Origin: Acidobacteriaceae bacterium
GTDB taxonomy: Bacteria > Acidobacteriota > Terriglobia > Terriglobales > Acidobacteriaceae
Direction of reading: 5' to 3'
Assembly (NCBI GenBank): GCA_031296355.1
Contig: JARLFX010000057.1
Coordinates: 1 to 55,236 of the forward strand
Length of the DNA: 55,236 bases
Of the stretch, positions 9,301 through 18,430 are shown piece by piece. Made by a program: the position numbers and the translations under genes. Below the pieces are notes generated by a model. It made no database searches. It saw only the letters and a list, made by a program, of their open reading frames with translations, and was not told the DNA's origin. How positions within the stretch are numbered: position 1 is the first letter of the stretch; each line of letters opens with the position of its first letter.

Positions 9301-10323
9301 CAGGGCCCGTTCATGGCCAACTACGAGGGCGGCAATATCGATCTTCGCGTGCCCTACCTCGGCTATGCGTCAGAGTCGGAGTCCTACACGGCGGCTGGCG
9401 TCTCGTCTTATAACGCGCTGCAGGCCCACTTCGAAAAGCGTATCAGCCACGGCCTGCAGGCCAGTGTCTCCTACACCTTCTCGCACACTACAGACGAGCA
9501 GAGCGGTATGGGCCTCTTCTACAACGGCAACAATCCCAAGTATCTGCGCAGCGGCTACGGCTCGGCAGACTTTGACCGTAAGCACGTCATCAACTTCACC
9601 TGGGCCTACACCCTGCCGAAGTTCTTCGCAGAAACTAGCCTGAAGGGACGCATCGCAGACGGCTGGTCCTTCCAGGGCATCGGCATTCTGCAGAGCGGCC
9701 AGCCCTACAGCATGGTGGATTATTCCGGCGCCGTTGGCAGCATCTACTACAGTGTTTTCAATGGCATCACCAACCCCATCGTGCCGCTCGCACCCGGCTG
9801 TAACGCTAAGAACGCCATGACGGGCGACTCCGGCGCATTCTATAGTGATACGAATCCCAGCAAATACCACGGTGCCGCGGTCAAGTCAGATTGCTTCACC
9901 ATTCCTATCCTTGATCCCACCACGGCAGAGGGCAAGTCCTATGGTGTGCCTTCGAACGACTTCTTCGAAACGAAGTTTGTCGATGGTCAGCGCAACATCT
10001 TCCGCCAGGCCTTCCAGAAGCGTGCAGACGCCTCGCTGGTGAAGATAATGAAGCTGACCTCCGCCACTACGCTCCGCTACACCTTCGATGTCTATAACCT
10101 GACCAACACCACCAGCCTCGACATTCCTACGGACAACGTCACGCAGAACTCTTTCTATAACAACTTTGCGAAGACCGTTAGCTCCACGGCAGACGCTCTG
10201 CCGACCTGTCCTGCTGGTACGAGCGTTGGTGGTGTCTATGGGTGCCCCGATGGCCTCGGCATCGCCCGCCACACCATCGGCAGCCCGCGGCAGATTCAGA
10301 TGTCGCTCAGCCTGCTCTTCTAA
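6379..10323 (+). CDS. Oar-like TonB-dependent receptor with carboxypeptidase-regulatory domain
   Basis: This is an outer-membrane protein of 1314 residues. It starts with a signal peptide (MKVRTTFSLLVYLLAG... ending PAAAQ). A carboxypeptidase-regulatory-like beta domain follows (about 28-110; GSLTDPDGSVLPNSTVTLTG, PIGKYTLSFELSGFQ), then a plug (about 115-300; LINGVDASNLF) and a very long beta-barrel closing in the terminal strand QIQMSLSLLF. Such receptors are numerous in Terriglobia and are thought to take up large oligomers, but the ligand is not readable here. ATG 6379 is chosen because GAGG is about 7 bases upstream and the signal peptide begins there. It stands alone without SusD or enzyme partners and ends at a strong terminator. 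Confidence 0.9.
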   Translation: MKVRTTFSLLVYLLAGFLFLSVPAAAQQTLGGIVGSLTDPDGSVLPNSTVTLTGDGNGLVRTAKTSPTGAYTFVNLPIGKYTLSFELSGFQKAKYPGITVQADRTQSLNVQMKLGSADTSITVDATPLMNAVDTTVGYVMDKAQIESVPLPTGSFTGLAILSPGVNAEFSGGTGANSGLGNAPIWANGQRDTSNSFLINGVDASNLFNGKSTSQVGSARIVNNTGQGNSAAGGVVPSAASVYLSIGNAIPSPAPETVEEVRVNASMYDAQQGSTSGAHIDLSTKTGSNALHGSAYLHRGTNWLNAAPFFFKKDANIPDAYKNPQLHRYTAGGEVGGSIIKDKLFGYVAYQHLHVSDQETGDELLNVPYGLTDDRSPTALTALANNGWGTVPLNASDWATNPVGLTLFQHPNAPGEPGHYLIPNQTGAASLFSPYDAFLPGTATFISDQLVADVDWNVSSKDSLSLKYYYQRDPATSPYAFSNVPGFTAHTDTGSQVFSVNNAQTLTSNLNVSETLGFIREKVYVSNDQLFGPGDVGMTTSFGNYFPGVTIIDALGYAGPNGEPLGEPTQPTLAIGPNSQSQASNTGMFQNRLMPSANGIWTKGKHTIAFGGSYSYTQLNARDLRTGKGNVTTPDFATFERNWVTPYTTNGFAATTYLQGDANRYYRANQVGLYLQDKFQVTPHLSLTAGVRYDWNGGLTEKNGKIYNFDPASYHYDDASGQALQTGLIIAGNNANGTPGVSKTTLTGRQWGIGPRLGAAWQPGFSDGKVVVRAGMGMYYDRGELFTYLSPGYAAGEIRGGPNGTQQTPPFVTEQNCANNNGNYDVGYYYEEYIPICGSDPLNNVTDGYSLATPWGTTRNPGPVNPKASDVVLPSVSDIANFSAQPYTLGVYNRANKLPYSINFTLNVQWQPRSDMMVEIGYIGNLGRHQVIPLPFNQANIATPSNPTHPGTQAAQSYSYGYTIYDAAHVNNDPSQGPFMANYEGGNIDLRVPYLGYASESESYTAAGVSSYNALQAHFEKRISHGLQASVSYTFSHTTDEQSGMGLFYNGNNPKYLRSGYGSADFDRKHVINFTWAYTLPKFFAETSLKGRIADGWSFQGIGILQSGQPYSMVDYSGAVGSIYYSVFNGITNPIVPLAPGCNAKNAMTGDSGAFYSDTNPSKYHGAAVKSDCFTIPILDPTTAEGKSYGVPSNDFFETKFVDGQRNIFRQAFQKRADASLVKIMKLTSATTLRYTFDVYNLTNTTSLDIPTDNVTQNSFYNNFAKTVSSTADALPTCPAGTSVGGVYGCPDGLGIARHTIGSPRQIQMSLSLLF

Positions 10324-10341
10324 TCCACCGCTTCTTCAACC

Positions 10342-10370
10342 AATCGGGATGCTGCGGCATCCCGATTTTC
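10342..10370 (+). terminator. Rho-independent terminator of the receptor gene
   Basis: An 11-bp perfect stem (AATCGGGATGC / GCATCCCGATT) with a TGCG loop is followed by TTCTTT. It lies 18 bases after the receptor stop. Confidence 0.85.
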
Positions 10371-10404
10371 TTTGCGCTGCGTTATCGTTATGAAAGGTCA
10401 ACCT

Positions 10405-10860
10405 ATGAGCGCAACTCTCGATTTTCACGCCATGCTCACAGTCGCAATTCAGGAAGCTCGCGCCGGTCTTGCCGAAGGCGGCATCCCCATCGGCGCCGCG
10501 CTCTTTGACGCGCAGGGAAAGCTGCTCGGCTCCGGCCACAACCGCCGCGTGCAGCAGGGCGACCCCTCCATCCACGGTGAGACGGACGCCTTTCGCCGCG
10601 CCGGCCGCCAGCGTTCGTACCGCGAGACCACCATGGTGACTACGCTGGAGCCGTGCTGGTATTGCAGTGGATTGGTGCGCCAGTTTGGCATCGGTCGCGT
10701 GATCATCGGCGAGAGCCGCAATTTTCAAGGTGGTGGCGCATGGCTGCGCGAACTCGGTATCGAGGTGATCGATCTCGATTCCAGCGAATGTGCAGAGATG
10801 ATGGCCGACTACATTCGCAACAACCCCGCAGTGTGGAACGAAGACATCGGCGAAGAGTAG
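10405..10860 (+). CDS. Cytosine deaminase, yeast FCY1-like (zinc CDA fold)
   Basis: This 151-residue cytidine-deaminase-superfamily enzyme has zinc ligands His57 and Cys84/Cys87 (HGE at 57-59, EPCWYC at 82-87) and Glu59 as proton shuttle. The sequence follows yeast Fcy1 closely: EGGIPIGAAL, GSGHNRRVQ, the VIIGESRNFQGGG segment and the C-terminal WNEDIGEE versus WFEDIGE. Predicted reaction: cytosine to uracil plus ammonia, for pyrimidine salvage. It is structurally unrelated to bacterial CodA. GAAAGG lies 7 bases before ATG 10405; upstream ATGs at 10390 and an earlier in-frame start are less likely. It is tail-to-tail with the APC permease, 6 bases apart. A related guanine or creatinine-type deaminase is possible but less well supported. 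Confidence 0.85.
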   Translation: MSATLDFHAMLTVAIQEARAGLAEGGIPIGAALFDAQGKLLGSGHNRRVQQGDPSIHGETDAFRRAGRQRSYRETTMVTTLEPCWYCSGLVRQFGIGRVIIGESRNFQGGGAWLRELGIEVIDLDSSECAEMMADYIRNNPAVWNEDIGEE

Positions 10861-10866
10861 CTGCGT

Positions 10867-12273
10867 CTATTGAGCTGGATTACGCTTCTGCACAACCCAG
10901 CTTGAGATCAATCCCGCCGCAAGTACAGCCAGATAGACATAGGGAAGCCGGCTGTACGGCGGCGGTGGCAGCGGATACAGCGTGCCCACCAGCGCCAGCA
11001 GGATCGCCAGCGTAGCAGCGGCAGGCAGTATCACCATCCACGGCGTCAGCTCGTTGCGCCTGCGCAGAAAAACCGGCAGCGCCATACATGCCAGGGCATA
11101 CGCTGTCAGAAATCCATAGACTGCAATGGAACCCATCCAGCCATAGATGTCGAATCCGCTCACGCCACGCAGTATCAGGCCGCAGACCGGAATCATGATG
11201 AGCAGTCCCGAGACGATCACCGCATCCACCGGCGCATGCTGGGCGGTATGCGTGCCGCGCAGCAGCCACTTGTGCGCGATGCCGTTATGCGCCATCAGCA
11301 GCATCACGCGCGCTGCGGCATTGATGCATGCCAGCGTGCAGGCAAACAGGCTGATGAACACAGCAAGATCGATCAGCACACCCAGCGCCGGCACATGCAT
11401 CTGTAACGACAAGACGCGAAAGGGAGCATCGCTTGCACCCAGGTTGAGCCCGGCGCTGTTGAACCCCAGCGTCTCCGTGTAGGTGGCAAGCAGAAAAAAT
11501 GCGCCGGCCAGCAACGCGCTCTGCATGATCGCACGGGGAATGGTGCGCAGCGGATCGCGCACCTCGTGGCCCAGCGTTGTCGCACTTTCAAACCCCACAA
11601 AGCTGAAAAGCGCCAGCACCAGCGCCAACCTCATCCCGCCCGGCGTAACCCCCCGCAGACGCAACTGCGCCTGGTCCACATGCATGCCATTTTTCGCCAG
11701 CACCAGCAGCAGAACAGCAAGGATAGAGAGCACTGCAACCACTTCGATCCACAGCATCAGATGCGTTGAGATCTGTACATCCCGGCATGCGAGCAGGGTA
11801 GATACCCCAATCACCAGAATGGCCCACCCTACGCCGGGCAGCAGACTATGGTGGGTTGCTGCAAGCGAGAGCATCTGTGCATAGCTTACGAATCCGCCGG
11901 CCACGCTCGCCCCGATTCCGATGTAGGCAATTAGCAGCGACCACGCCGCCAGCGTTCCTGCCCACGGCGGCAGCGATTCGCTGGCATATTGATAGAGCGA
12001 TCCCGGCGAAGCGGAGTACCGCCCGAACCGGCTGATGCACCCTGCGATCAGCAGCACGCCCGCCAGCGCGATCAGATACGCCAGCCACGTTCCATTGCCC
12101 GCCAGCACAGCCACCAGCGGTACGGTAATGGTCGGCGATGTAGATGGTGCGATGGTCGAGATAGATTGTGCCAGCGTCTGCGTGGGTGAAAGCACACCGC
12201 TCCGCAGTCCGTACGTCTGCTCCGCTTCAGCTCCCCGCATCTCTTCGGCGTTTTTTCTCATCTGTGCAGACAA
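10867..12273 (-). CDS. APC-superfamily amino acid permease
   Basis: The 468-residue integral membrane protein has about 12 helices. The first segments, SPTQTLAQSISTIAPSTSP and a GWLAY-like LAYLIALAGVLLIAG stretch, match the unwound helix-1 substrate region of APC amino acid and polyamine transporters. It has FSFVGFESATTLGHEV in helix 6, a conserved APC signature. The start used here is a TTG at 12273 with GAGG four bases upstream; ATGs at 12261 and 12240 are alternatives, the latter after GAAGAG. Substrate cannot be deduced. It is divergent from the WxxGxW protein gene and converges on the cytosine deaminase gene. Confidence 0.85.
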   Translation of the reverse strand: MSAQMRKNAEEMRGAEAEQTYGLRSGVLSPTQTLAQSISTIAPSTSPTITVPLVAVLAGNGTWLAYLIALAGVLLIAGCISRFGRYSASPGSLYQYASESLPPWAGTLAAWSLLIAYIGIGASVAGGFVSYAQMLSLAATHHSLLPGVGWAILVIGVSTLLACRDVQISTHLMLWIEVVAVLSILAVLLLVLAKNGMHVDQAQLRLRGVTPGGMRLALVLALFSFVGFESATTLGHEVRDPLRTIPRAIMQSALLAGAFFLLATYTETLGFNSAGLNLGASDAPFRVLSLQMHVPALGVLIDLAVFISLFACTLACINAAARVMLLMAHNGIAHKWLLRGTHTAQHAPVDAVIVSGLLIMIPVCGLILRGVSGFDIYGWMGSIAVYGFLTAYALACMALPVFLRRRNELTPWMVILPAAATLAILLALVGTLYPLPPPPYSRLPYVYLAVLAAGLISSWVVQKRNPAQ

Positions 12274-12528
12274 AGAGCCTCGTCAGGCGGCGCTGCGCCG
12301 TGGGTTGCAGTGTGAACGATGAAAAATGGCTGTGCTGCGAATAAACCAAGTCTAAGACGAACTGCGGCCCATACTCTCAATAAAAAACAGTATTGCAGTC
12401 CGGCTCGAAGCCGCATCGATTCACTGTCTTGGCAGGCATCGTCATGCCGGGCGTCACTTCATTTGCGCCTATGGCGCATGCACCCACTCCGCGTTTGCAT
12501 CCTATCTAGCTGGACCAAGGAGAACAGG

Positions 12529-12894
12529 ATGAAAATGAAATGGTTTGCGGCTGCGGCACTTGCTGCAGTGTGTGCAGTCCCTGCGGCGCAGGCCCAGGTC
12601 GGCATTTATATCGGTAGAACGCCTCCACCTCTGCGCTATGAGAATCGTGGTCCCATGCCCGGTCCCGGATACGCCTGGCAGGATGGTTACTGGGGCAACA
12701 AAGGCGGTCGCTACGTTTGGGTCGGCGGACGCTGGAATCAGACACCTTATGAGGGCGCCTACTGGAGCCACCCACACTACGACCACTATCGCCAGGGCTG
12801 GCAGATGCACGAGGGTCATTGGAACCATGCCGATGCTGATCACCACGAAGAAGAGCATCATGATGACCGCCACGACAACCGTGGACATCACTAG
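12529..12894 (+). CDS. Exported His-rich WxxGxW-repeat protein
   Basis: The 121-residue secreted or periplasmic protein has a signal peptide (residues 1-22, ending AAQAQ). The mature part carries repeats of the form WQDGYW, WVGGRW, WQMHEGHW spaced by Tyr/Pro-rich stretches, as in the proteins named WxxGxW or YXWQ repeat. The last 40 residues are dominated by His, Asp and Glu (HHEEEHHDDRHDNRGHH), a plausible metal- or proton-buffering tail. AAGGAG lies 6 bases before ATG 12529; an in-frame upstream extension has no such site. Function is unknown. It ends before a strong bidirectional terminator shared with the opposing yceI gene. Confidence 0.75.
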   Translation: MKMKWFAAAALAAVCAVPAAQAQVGIYIGRTPPPLRYENRGPMPGPGYAWQDGYWGNKGGRYVWVGGRWNQTPYEGAYWSHPHYDHYRQGWQMHEGHWNHADADHHEEEHHDDRHDNRGHH

Positions 12895-12930
12895 CACCTC
12901 AGCTTGAGCAGATTTGAGCACAAAATAAGA

Positions 12931-12967
12931 AAGCCGTGGCACTGAAATCATCCGGTGCCGCGGCTTT
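12931..12967. terminator. Bidirectional terminator
   Basis: AAGCCGTGGCAC pairs with GTGCCGCGGCTT around an 11-base loop, with one mismatch. The stem is flanked by T5 on the plus strand and an A-rich run on the other side. It serves the convergent WxxGxW and YceI genes. Confidence 0.8.
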
Positions 12968-12998
12968 TTAGCTCGCGCGTTTATTCTGGCGGTTGAAC

Positions 12999-13586
12999 TT
13001 AGCTCTGCGCTGCTTCGATGTCGAACGTCATCGGCACATCATCACCCAGCACGTTGTCGCCAGACTTCAGCGGCCCATTCCATGTCAGCCCGAAATCCTG
13101 GCGGTGCAGGGTCGTGGTGGCGCTAAAGCCGCGGTGCAGCTTTCCATCCATGCCGGTCTGCTCCTTGCTAGGCGCGTCCATGTGCAGAGTGACCGTCTTG
13201 CTCACGCCATGCAGCGTCAGCGTTCCGATCACTTCATAGTCCGTTCCTGCGCGCTTTACGCTTGTGCTGCTAAAGGTTGCGGTCGGGAACTTTGCGGTGT
13301 CAAAAAAGTCAGGGCTCTTCAGGTGTCCATCGCGCTGCGCCACGCCCGTATCCACTGTGGTCACGTCAATTACCGCCGTTACCGAAGACTTCGCTGCATC
13401 TTTCGAGTCAAATGCGATGCTGCCGCTTTTGATGGCAAAGCGTCCGCGCACGGTTGAGATGGCCATGTGCTTGATGCTGAAGTTGATCGCAGAGTGAGCC
13501 GGATCAATGGTGTAGTTTTGCGCGATTGCCGGAAGTGCGGCAAAGAGCATCGCCGAGAGTGCCAGAATGGAAGTCCTGAGTTTCAT
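12999..13586 (-). CDS. YceI-family periplasmic protein
   Basis: The 195-residue protein has a signal peptide (MKLRTSILALSAMLFAALPAIAQ) and one YceI lipocalin-like barrel. The barrel opens with YTIDPAHSAINFSIKHM and continues with VRGRF, FDTAKFPTATF and the closing PMTFDIEAAQ strand. The fold binds isoprenoid or amphiphilic ligands such as ubiquinone-8. AAGGAGAACGAC directly precedes the ATG at 13586 and overlaps the end of the catE-like gene, giving a 10-base gap and likely co-transcription. In that setting it may carry a quinone-like or aromatic ligand (inference). Confidence 0.88.
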   Translation of the reverse strand: MKLRTSILALSAMLFAALPAIAQNYTIDPAHSAINFSIKHMAISTVRGRFAIKSGSIAFDSKDAAKSSVTAVIDVTTVDTGVAQRDGHLKSPDFFDTAKFPTATFSSTSVKRAGTDYEVIGTLTLHGVSKTVTLHMDAPSKEQTGMDGKLHRGFSATTTLHRQDFGLTWNGPLKSGDNVLGDDVPMTFDIEAAQS

Positions 13587-13596
13587 GTCGTTCTCC

Positions 13597-14529
13597 TTAG
13601 ATTGATTGCTGCTGTTTTGTATCAAACGAGGCCTGTGTCACCAGCGCGACCGTAATGCCCCATGGGTCTGAGAACCCCGGTGCGCCGTTTGCCGTGGTTA
13701 CTGCTACATATCCTGCAGCCGACAGACTGGTACGCGCGCGGGCAATTTCCTGCTCGTCCGGCAGTACCATCTCCCAAAATAAAAGCCGCGCATCTTCGTT
13801 AGATGCAGGCGGCGAGCCCGCAGTCCACACATTCACCGCAACATGGTGGTGATATCCCCCCGCCGAGGTAAACAATGCGCCGGGATAGCGCCACGTCACG
13901 ATGTCCAGCCCGAGGGCGTCATGGTAGAACCCCTTTGCGACTTCCAGATCACCCACATATAGGTGCATATGGCCAATCGTCGTGCCCAGTGGAGCACCCT
14001 TCCAGCTTCCATCCGCCACCGGTGGCAGCTCAGCGAACCGCACCGGATTCGTCGCACCCACGATCTCGCGTCCCTCGTAGGTCCATTCGCTGCGCGGGCG
14101 GTCAGCATACACCTCCACCTGTAGACCGTCAGGGTCGGTCAGGTACAGGGCTTCGCTGTAAAGATGGTCGCCTGCGCCGAAGTTCACATCATGCTGGGCC
14201 AGGTGGCGAACAAAGCTGCTGAGATCTTTCCGGCTGGGCAGCAGAAAGGCTGTGTGATACAGCCCCAGCCGGCTGCGCTTGCCAATAGGCTGCACCCCGG
14301 GCTGCTCTTCCAGTTCCAGTAAGATCTGCCCGTCGGCGCGAATGCCCAGCCGCGCCACCCGTCCATCGGTCGCGAGCACGGCCAATCCGATAACGTCGCG
14401 ATAGAAGGCGATGGAGTTCTCCAGGTTGGAGACAGCCAGTCTCACGCGCCCTACGTGGGCTGCATCTGGCAGCCGGTAGCCCGGTGGCTGAATTCCAATC
14501 TGTGTCTTTGCCGATATCAGTGTCGTCAT
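13597..14529 (-). CDS. catE: CatE-like extradiol dioxygenase (two VOC domains)
   Basis: The 310-residue protein has two glyoxalase/VOC modules, about residues 25-140 and 165-295. Candidate metal ligands are in IGHMHLYVGDLE, the HHH of GGYHHHVAVNVW and a Glu near the end of domain 2. Domain 1 keeps DPDGLQVEVYADRP but lacks the first His (GRVRLAVSN). The overall pattern resembles Bacillus subtilis CatE, a catechol 2,3-dioxygenase used against catechol and quinone stress. The preceding gene encodes a MarR repressor, as in the Bacillus MhqR/CatR quinone-response systems, and a perfect palindrome lies 27 bases upstream of the start. Substrate is inferred, not proven. Confidence 0.8.
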   Translation of the reverse strand: MTTLISAKTQIGIQPPGYRLPDAAHVGRVRLAVSNLENSIAFYRDVIGLAVLATDGRVARLGIRADGQILLELEEQPGVQPIGKRSRLGLYHTAFLLPSRKDLSSFVRHLAQHDVNFGAGDHLYSEALYLTDPDGLQVEVYADRPRSEWTYEGREIVGATNPVRFAELPPVADGSWKGAPLGTTIGHMHLYVGDLEVAKGFYHDALGLDIVTWRYPGALFTSAGGYHHHVAVNVWTAGSPPASNEDARLLFWEMVLPDEQEIARARTSLSAAGYVAVTTANGAPGFSDPWGITVALVTQASFDTKQQQSI

Positions 14530-14555
14530 GGCTTCGTGTCCTAATACCTATATGA

Positions 14556-14567
14556 GTGTTATAACAC
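14556..14567. promoter_or_regulatory. Palindrome GTGTTATAACAC, likely MarR operator
   Basis: A perfect 12-bp dyad sits in the 59-bp gap between the marR stop and the catE start. Size and AT-rich centre fit a MarR-family operator. The placement suggests a separate catE-yceI promoter controlled by the MarR protein. Confidence 0.55.
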
Positions 14568-14588
14568 GTATTTGGATGCAGAAATATT

Positions 14589-15071
14589 TCAGACAGTCCG
14601 CTTCCTGACCTCGGTCAGTAAGTCAATTAACTCCCGCAACTGGCCTTCTTTCATCCCTTTGAACTGTGCGCGGTGAGCGTTTTTGACCGGCTCATCCAAC
14701 TCCTTCAACAGTGTAAGTCCGTCTGGAGTGATGAACGTCGAGACCTGCCGTCGATCCTTCTGGCCGCGCTCGCGGCTGATCAACCCAGCATCTTCCATGC
14801 GATCCAGCAGCCGGGATACATCCGGCATGGCCGTCACCAGCCGCCCTGCGATCTCATTGCGGCACAGGCCTTTACATCCTGCTCCGCGTAAGATGCGCAG
14901 CACGTTATATTGTGCCTGGGTGATGCCATGCTCCTTCAGTATGCGATCCGCTACATGCGAAATCTCCGATGCCGTGCGCAGGATGCTGAGATACGCTTCC
15001 TGGGTAATGTCGGCAAACGGCTGCGTCTGCTTCAATGCCTCCGCCAGCGACGCTTTGTTCGGTGTGCCCAT
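14589..15071 (-). CDS. MarR-family regulator
   Basis: This 160-residue winged helix protein has N-terminal dimer helices, then ITQAQYNVLRILRGAG, the recognition helix region GRLVTAMPDVSRLLDRMEDAG and the wing ISRERGQKDRRQVSTFIT. The DRR in the wing is the family hallmark. Cys residues in GAGCKGLCRNE could sense electrophiles such as quinones, as known for some MarR members (inference). It is followed by the CatE-like and YceI genes on the same strand. AGAGG is very close to the ATG at 15071. Confidence 0.9.
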   Translation of the reverse strand: MGTPNKASLAEALKQTQPFADITQEAYLSILRTASEISHVADRILKEHGITQAQYNVLRILRGAGCKGLCRNEIAGRLVTAMPDVSRLLDRMEDAGLISRERGQKDRRQVSTFITPDGLTLLKELDEPVKNAHRAQFKGMKEGQLRELIDLLTEVRKRTV

Positions 15072-15121
15072 GGCCTCTAGTCTCTCAAAAACTACGCCCC
15101 TTGCGCGCTCCGGCGGGCGAA

Positions 15122-15153
15122 ATAAAAAAGGGCGCAGCCGCCTGGCTGCGCCC
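15122..15153 (-). terminator. Rho-independent terminator of pckG
   Basis: On the minus strand a perfect 10-bp stem (GGGCGCAGCC with its complement) and a 4-base loop are followed by T6. It lies 16 bases after the pckG stop and upstream of marR. Confidence 0.9.
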
Positions 15154-15169
15154 CTCAGTTTCCCTGCGG

Positions 15170-17065
<1,896 letters not shown>

Positions 17066-17180
17066 GAAGAGTTCAAAACCTCGATTTCGTTGAGTAAAAA
17101 TCGGAGTGATTGTATGGCGATTCTACGAGATAAATATGTGATCTGGCACACTAAGCATTCCGGTAATCGCCTGGGCCCAC

Positions 17181-18407
17181 TTATGCCACCTGGTTGAAAT
17201 CCACAGCATGGCGCTCTTTCCCCAGCATGGTCATCACGCCTGCGGTACACAGCACCACCGCCATTACCCCGGCCATCACGTGCGGATATCCGTACGTACG
17301 TGCCAGGCTGGCCTCCAGCGGTGGAATGCTGGCCGCCAGCAAAATGCCGAATTGGTATCCCAGCCCGGGCAGCGATCCGCGCAATGAATTCGGCGTCATC
17401 TCTGCCAGATGCGCCGGCACAACCCCGAATGAGCCCTGCACCATGAACTGCATCAGAAAGCCGCCAAGCACCAGCAGCGGCAGCGAAGGCGCAAATGCCC
17501 ACAACGGGATAGCCAGCAGTGCTCCCCCAATTGCCAGCGTCATGGCCTTTCTGCGTCCGATGCGATCGGACAGGTAGCCGACGCAGACGCCGCCCACCAG
17601 CGCACCCAGCGTGGTAATCCCGGTCAGCATAGAACGCATCTGCACCCCCACCCCCCACTGCCTCTGTAGGAATGCGGGGTACATATCCTGCGAGCCATGT
17701 GACGTCATGCTGATTGCCGTCATGAAGAGCGTGATGTAAACCAGCAGCCATTTGTGATGGTAGAAAGCTTTGCCCATATCCGCCCAGGTGTTGTGCCGCG
17801 TGCTCCGCCACACATCAGATTCCTCCACGTAGGCATAGCAGAGATACGCAATCGGCAGTGCGGGCACTGCCGCGATCATAAAAAGCAGCCGCCAGGAGTA
17901 ATGCGCCGCCAGAAAATACGTGGCGATAGCTGCCAGCAGATTACCCAGCGCATACCCCTGTTGCAGCACGCCGGAGAGAAATCCTCGTAGTCGCGGAGGA
18001 ACCTTCTCCATCGCCAGCGATGTGCCGATGCCCCACTGGCCGCCCATCACCACGCCAAAGATAGCGCGGATAATCAGAAAGCTCAGAAAGGTTGGCGCCA
18101 GCGCCGTGGCCATCGTGACCACGGAGAAGAGCACCAGGTTCACAATTAGCGCAGGCCGCCGCCCATAGCGGTCTGCCATGGTGCCAAACAGCAGTGCGCC
18201 TACCGGCCGCAGCACCATCGTTGCAAACAGCGCGCCCGCCACCGTCGCATCGCTCTTATGAAACGTTGTGCCGATGGCGGTCAGGCTGAAGACGACTAGA
18301 AAATAATCAAACGCGTCGAGCGTCCACCCCGCCATGCCGGCCAGGTACGACGAAATTCGGTCCCTGGCCGAGGCTTCGACCACTGGAAGGGGAAGTTCCA
18401 GGTCCAT
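17181..18407 (-). CDS. MFS transporter, possibly monocarboxylate/sialate-proton symporter type
   Basis: The 408-residue protein has 12 predicted helices. The signature GTMADRYGRRPAL lies after helix 2 and GYLSDRIGRRKAM after helix 8. The opening LAGMAGWTLDAFDYFLVVFS is the pattern of the sialate:H+ symporter / Jen1 lactate branch of the MFS. A position directly before pckG on the same strand fits uptake of a gluconeogenic acid such as lactate or pyruvate, but this is inference and metabolite or sugar-acid transport cannot be excluded. GGAG lies 8 bases before the ATG. The gap to the upstream M1 peptidase gene is 23 bases, so the two may be co-transcribed. Confidence 0.8.
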   Translation of the reverse strand: MDLELPLPVVEASARDRISSYLAGMAGWTLDAFDYFLVVFSLTAIGTTFHKSDATVAGALFATMVLRPVGALLFGTMADRYGRRPALIVNLVLFSVVTMATALAPTFLSFLIIRAIFGVVMGGQWGIGTSLAMEKVPPRLRGFLSGVLQQGYALGNLLAAIATYFLAAHYSWRLLFMIAAVPALPIAYLCYAYVEESDVWRSTRHNTWADMGKAFYHHKWLLVYITLFMTAISMTSHGSQDMYPAFLQRQWGVGVQMRSMLTGITTLGALVGGVCVGYLSDRIGRRKAMTLAIGGALLAIPLWAFAPSLPLLVLGGFLMQFMVQGSFGVVPAHLAEMTPNSLRGSLPGLGYQFGILLAASIPPLEASLARTYGYPHVMAGVMAVVLCTAGVMTMLGKERHAVDFNQVA

Positions 18408-18430
18408 GCACTACGCTCCGCTAAAAACTC

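Noticed and set aside
17137..17152. TGTGATCTGGCACACT upstream of pckG as a fifth Crp-type site
   Set aside because: Only the left half matches; the right half keeps three of five bases, so it is not distinguishable from chance.
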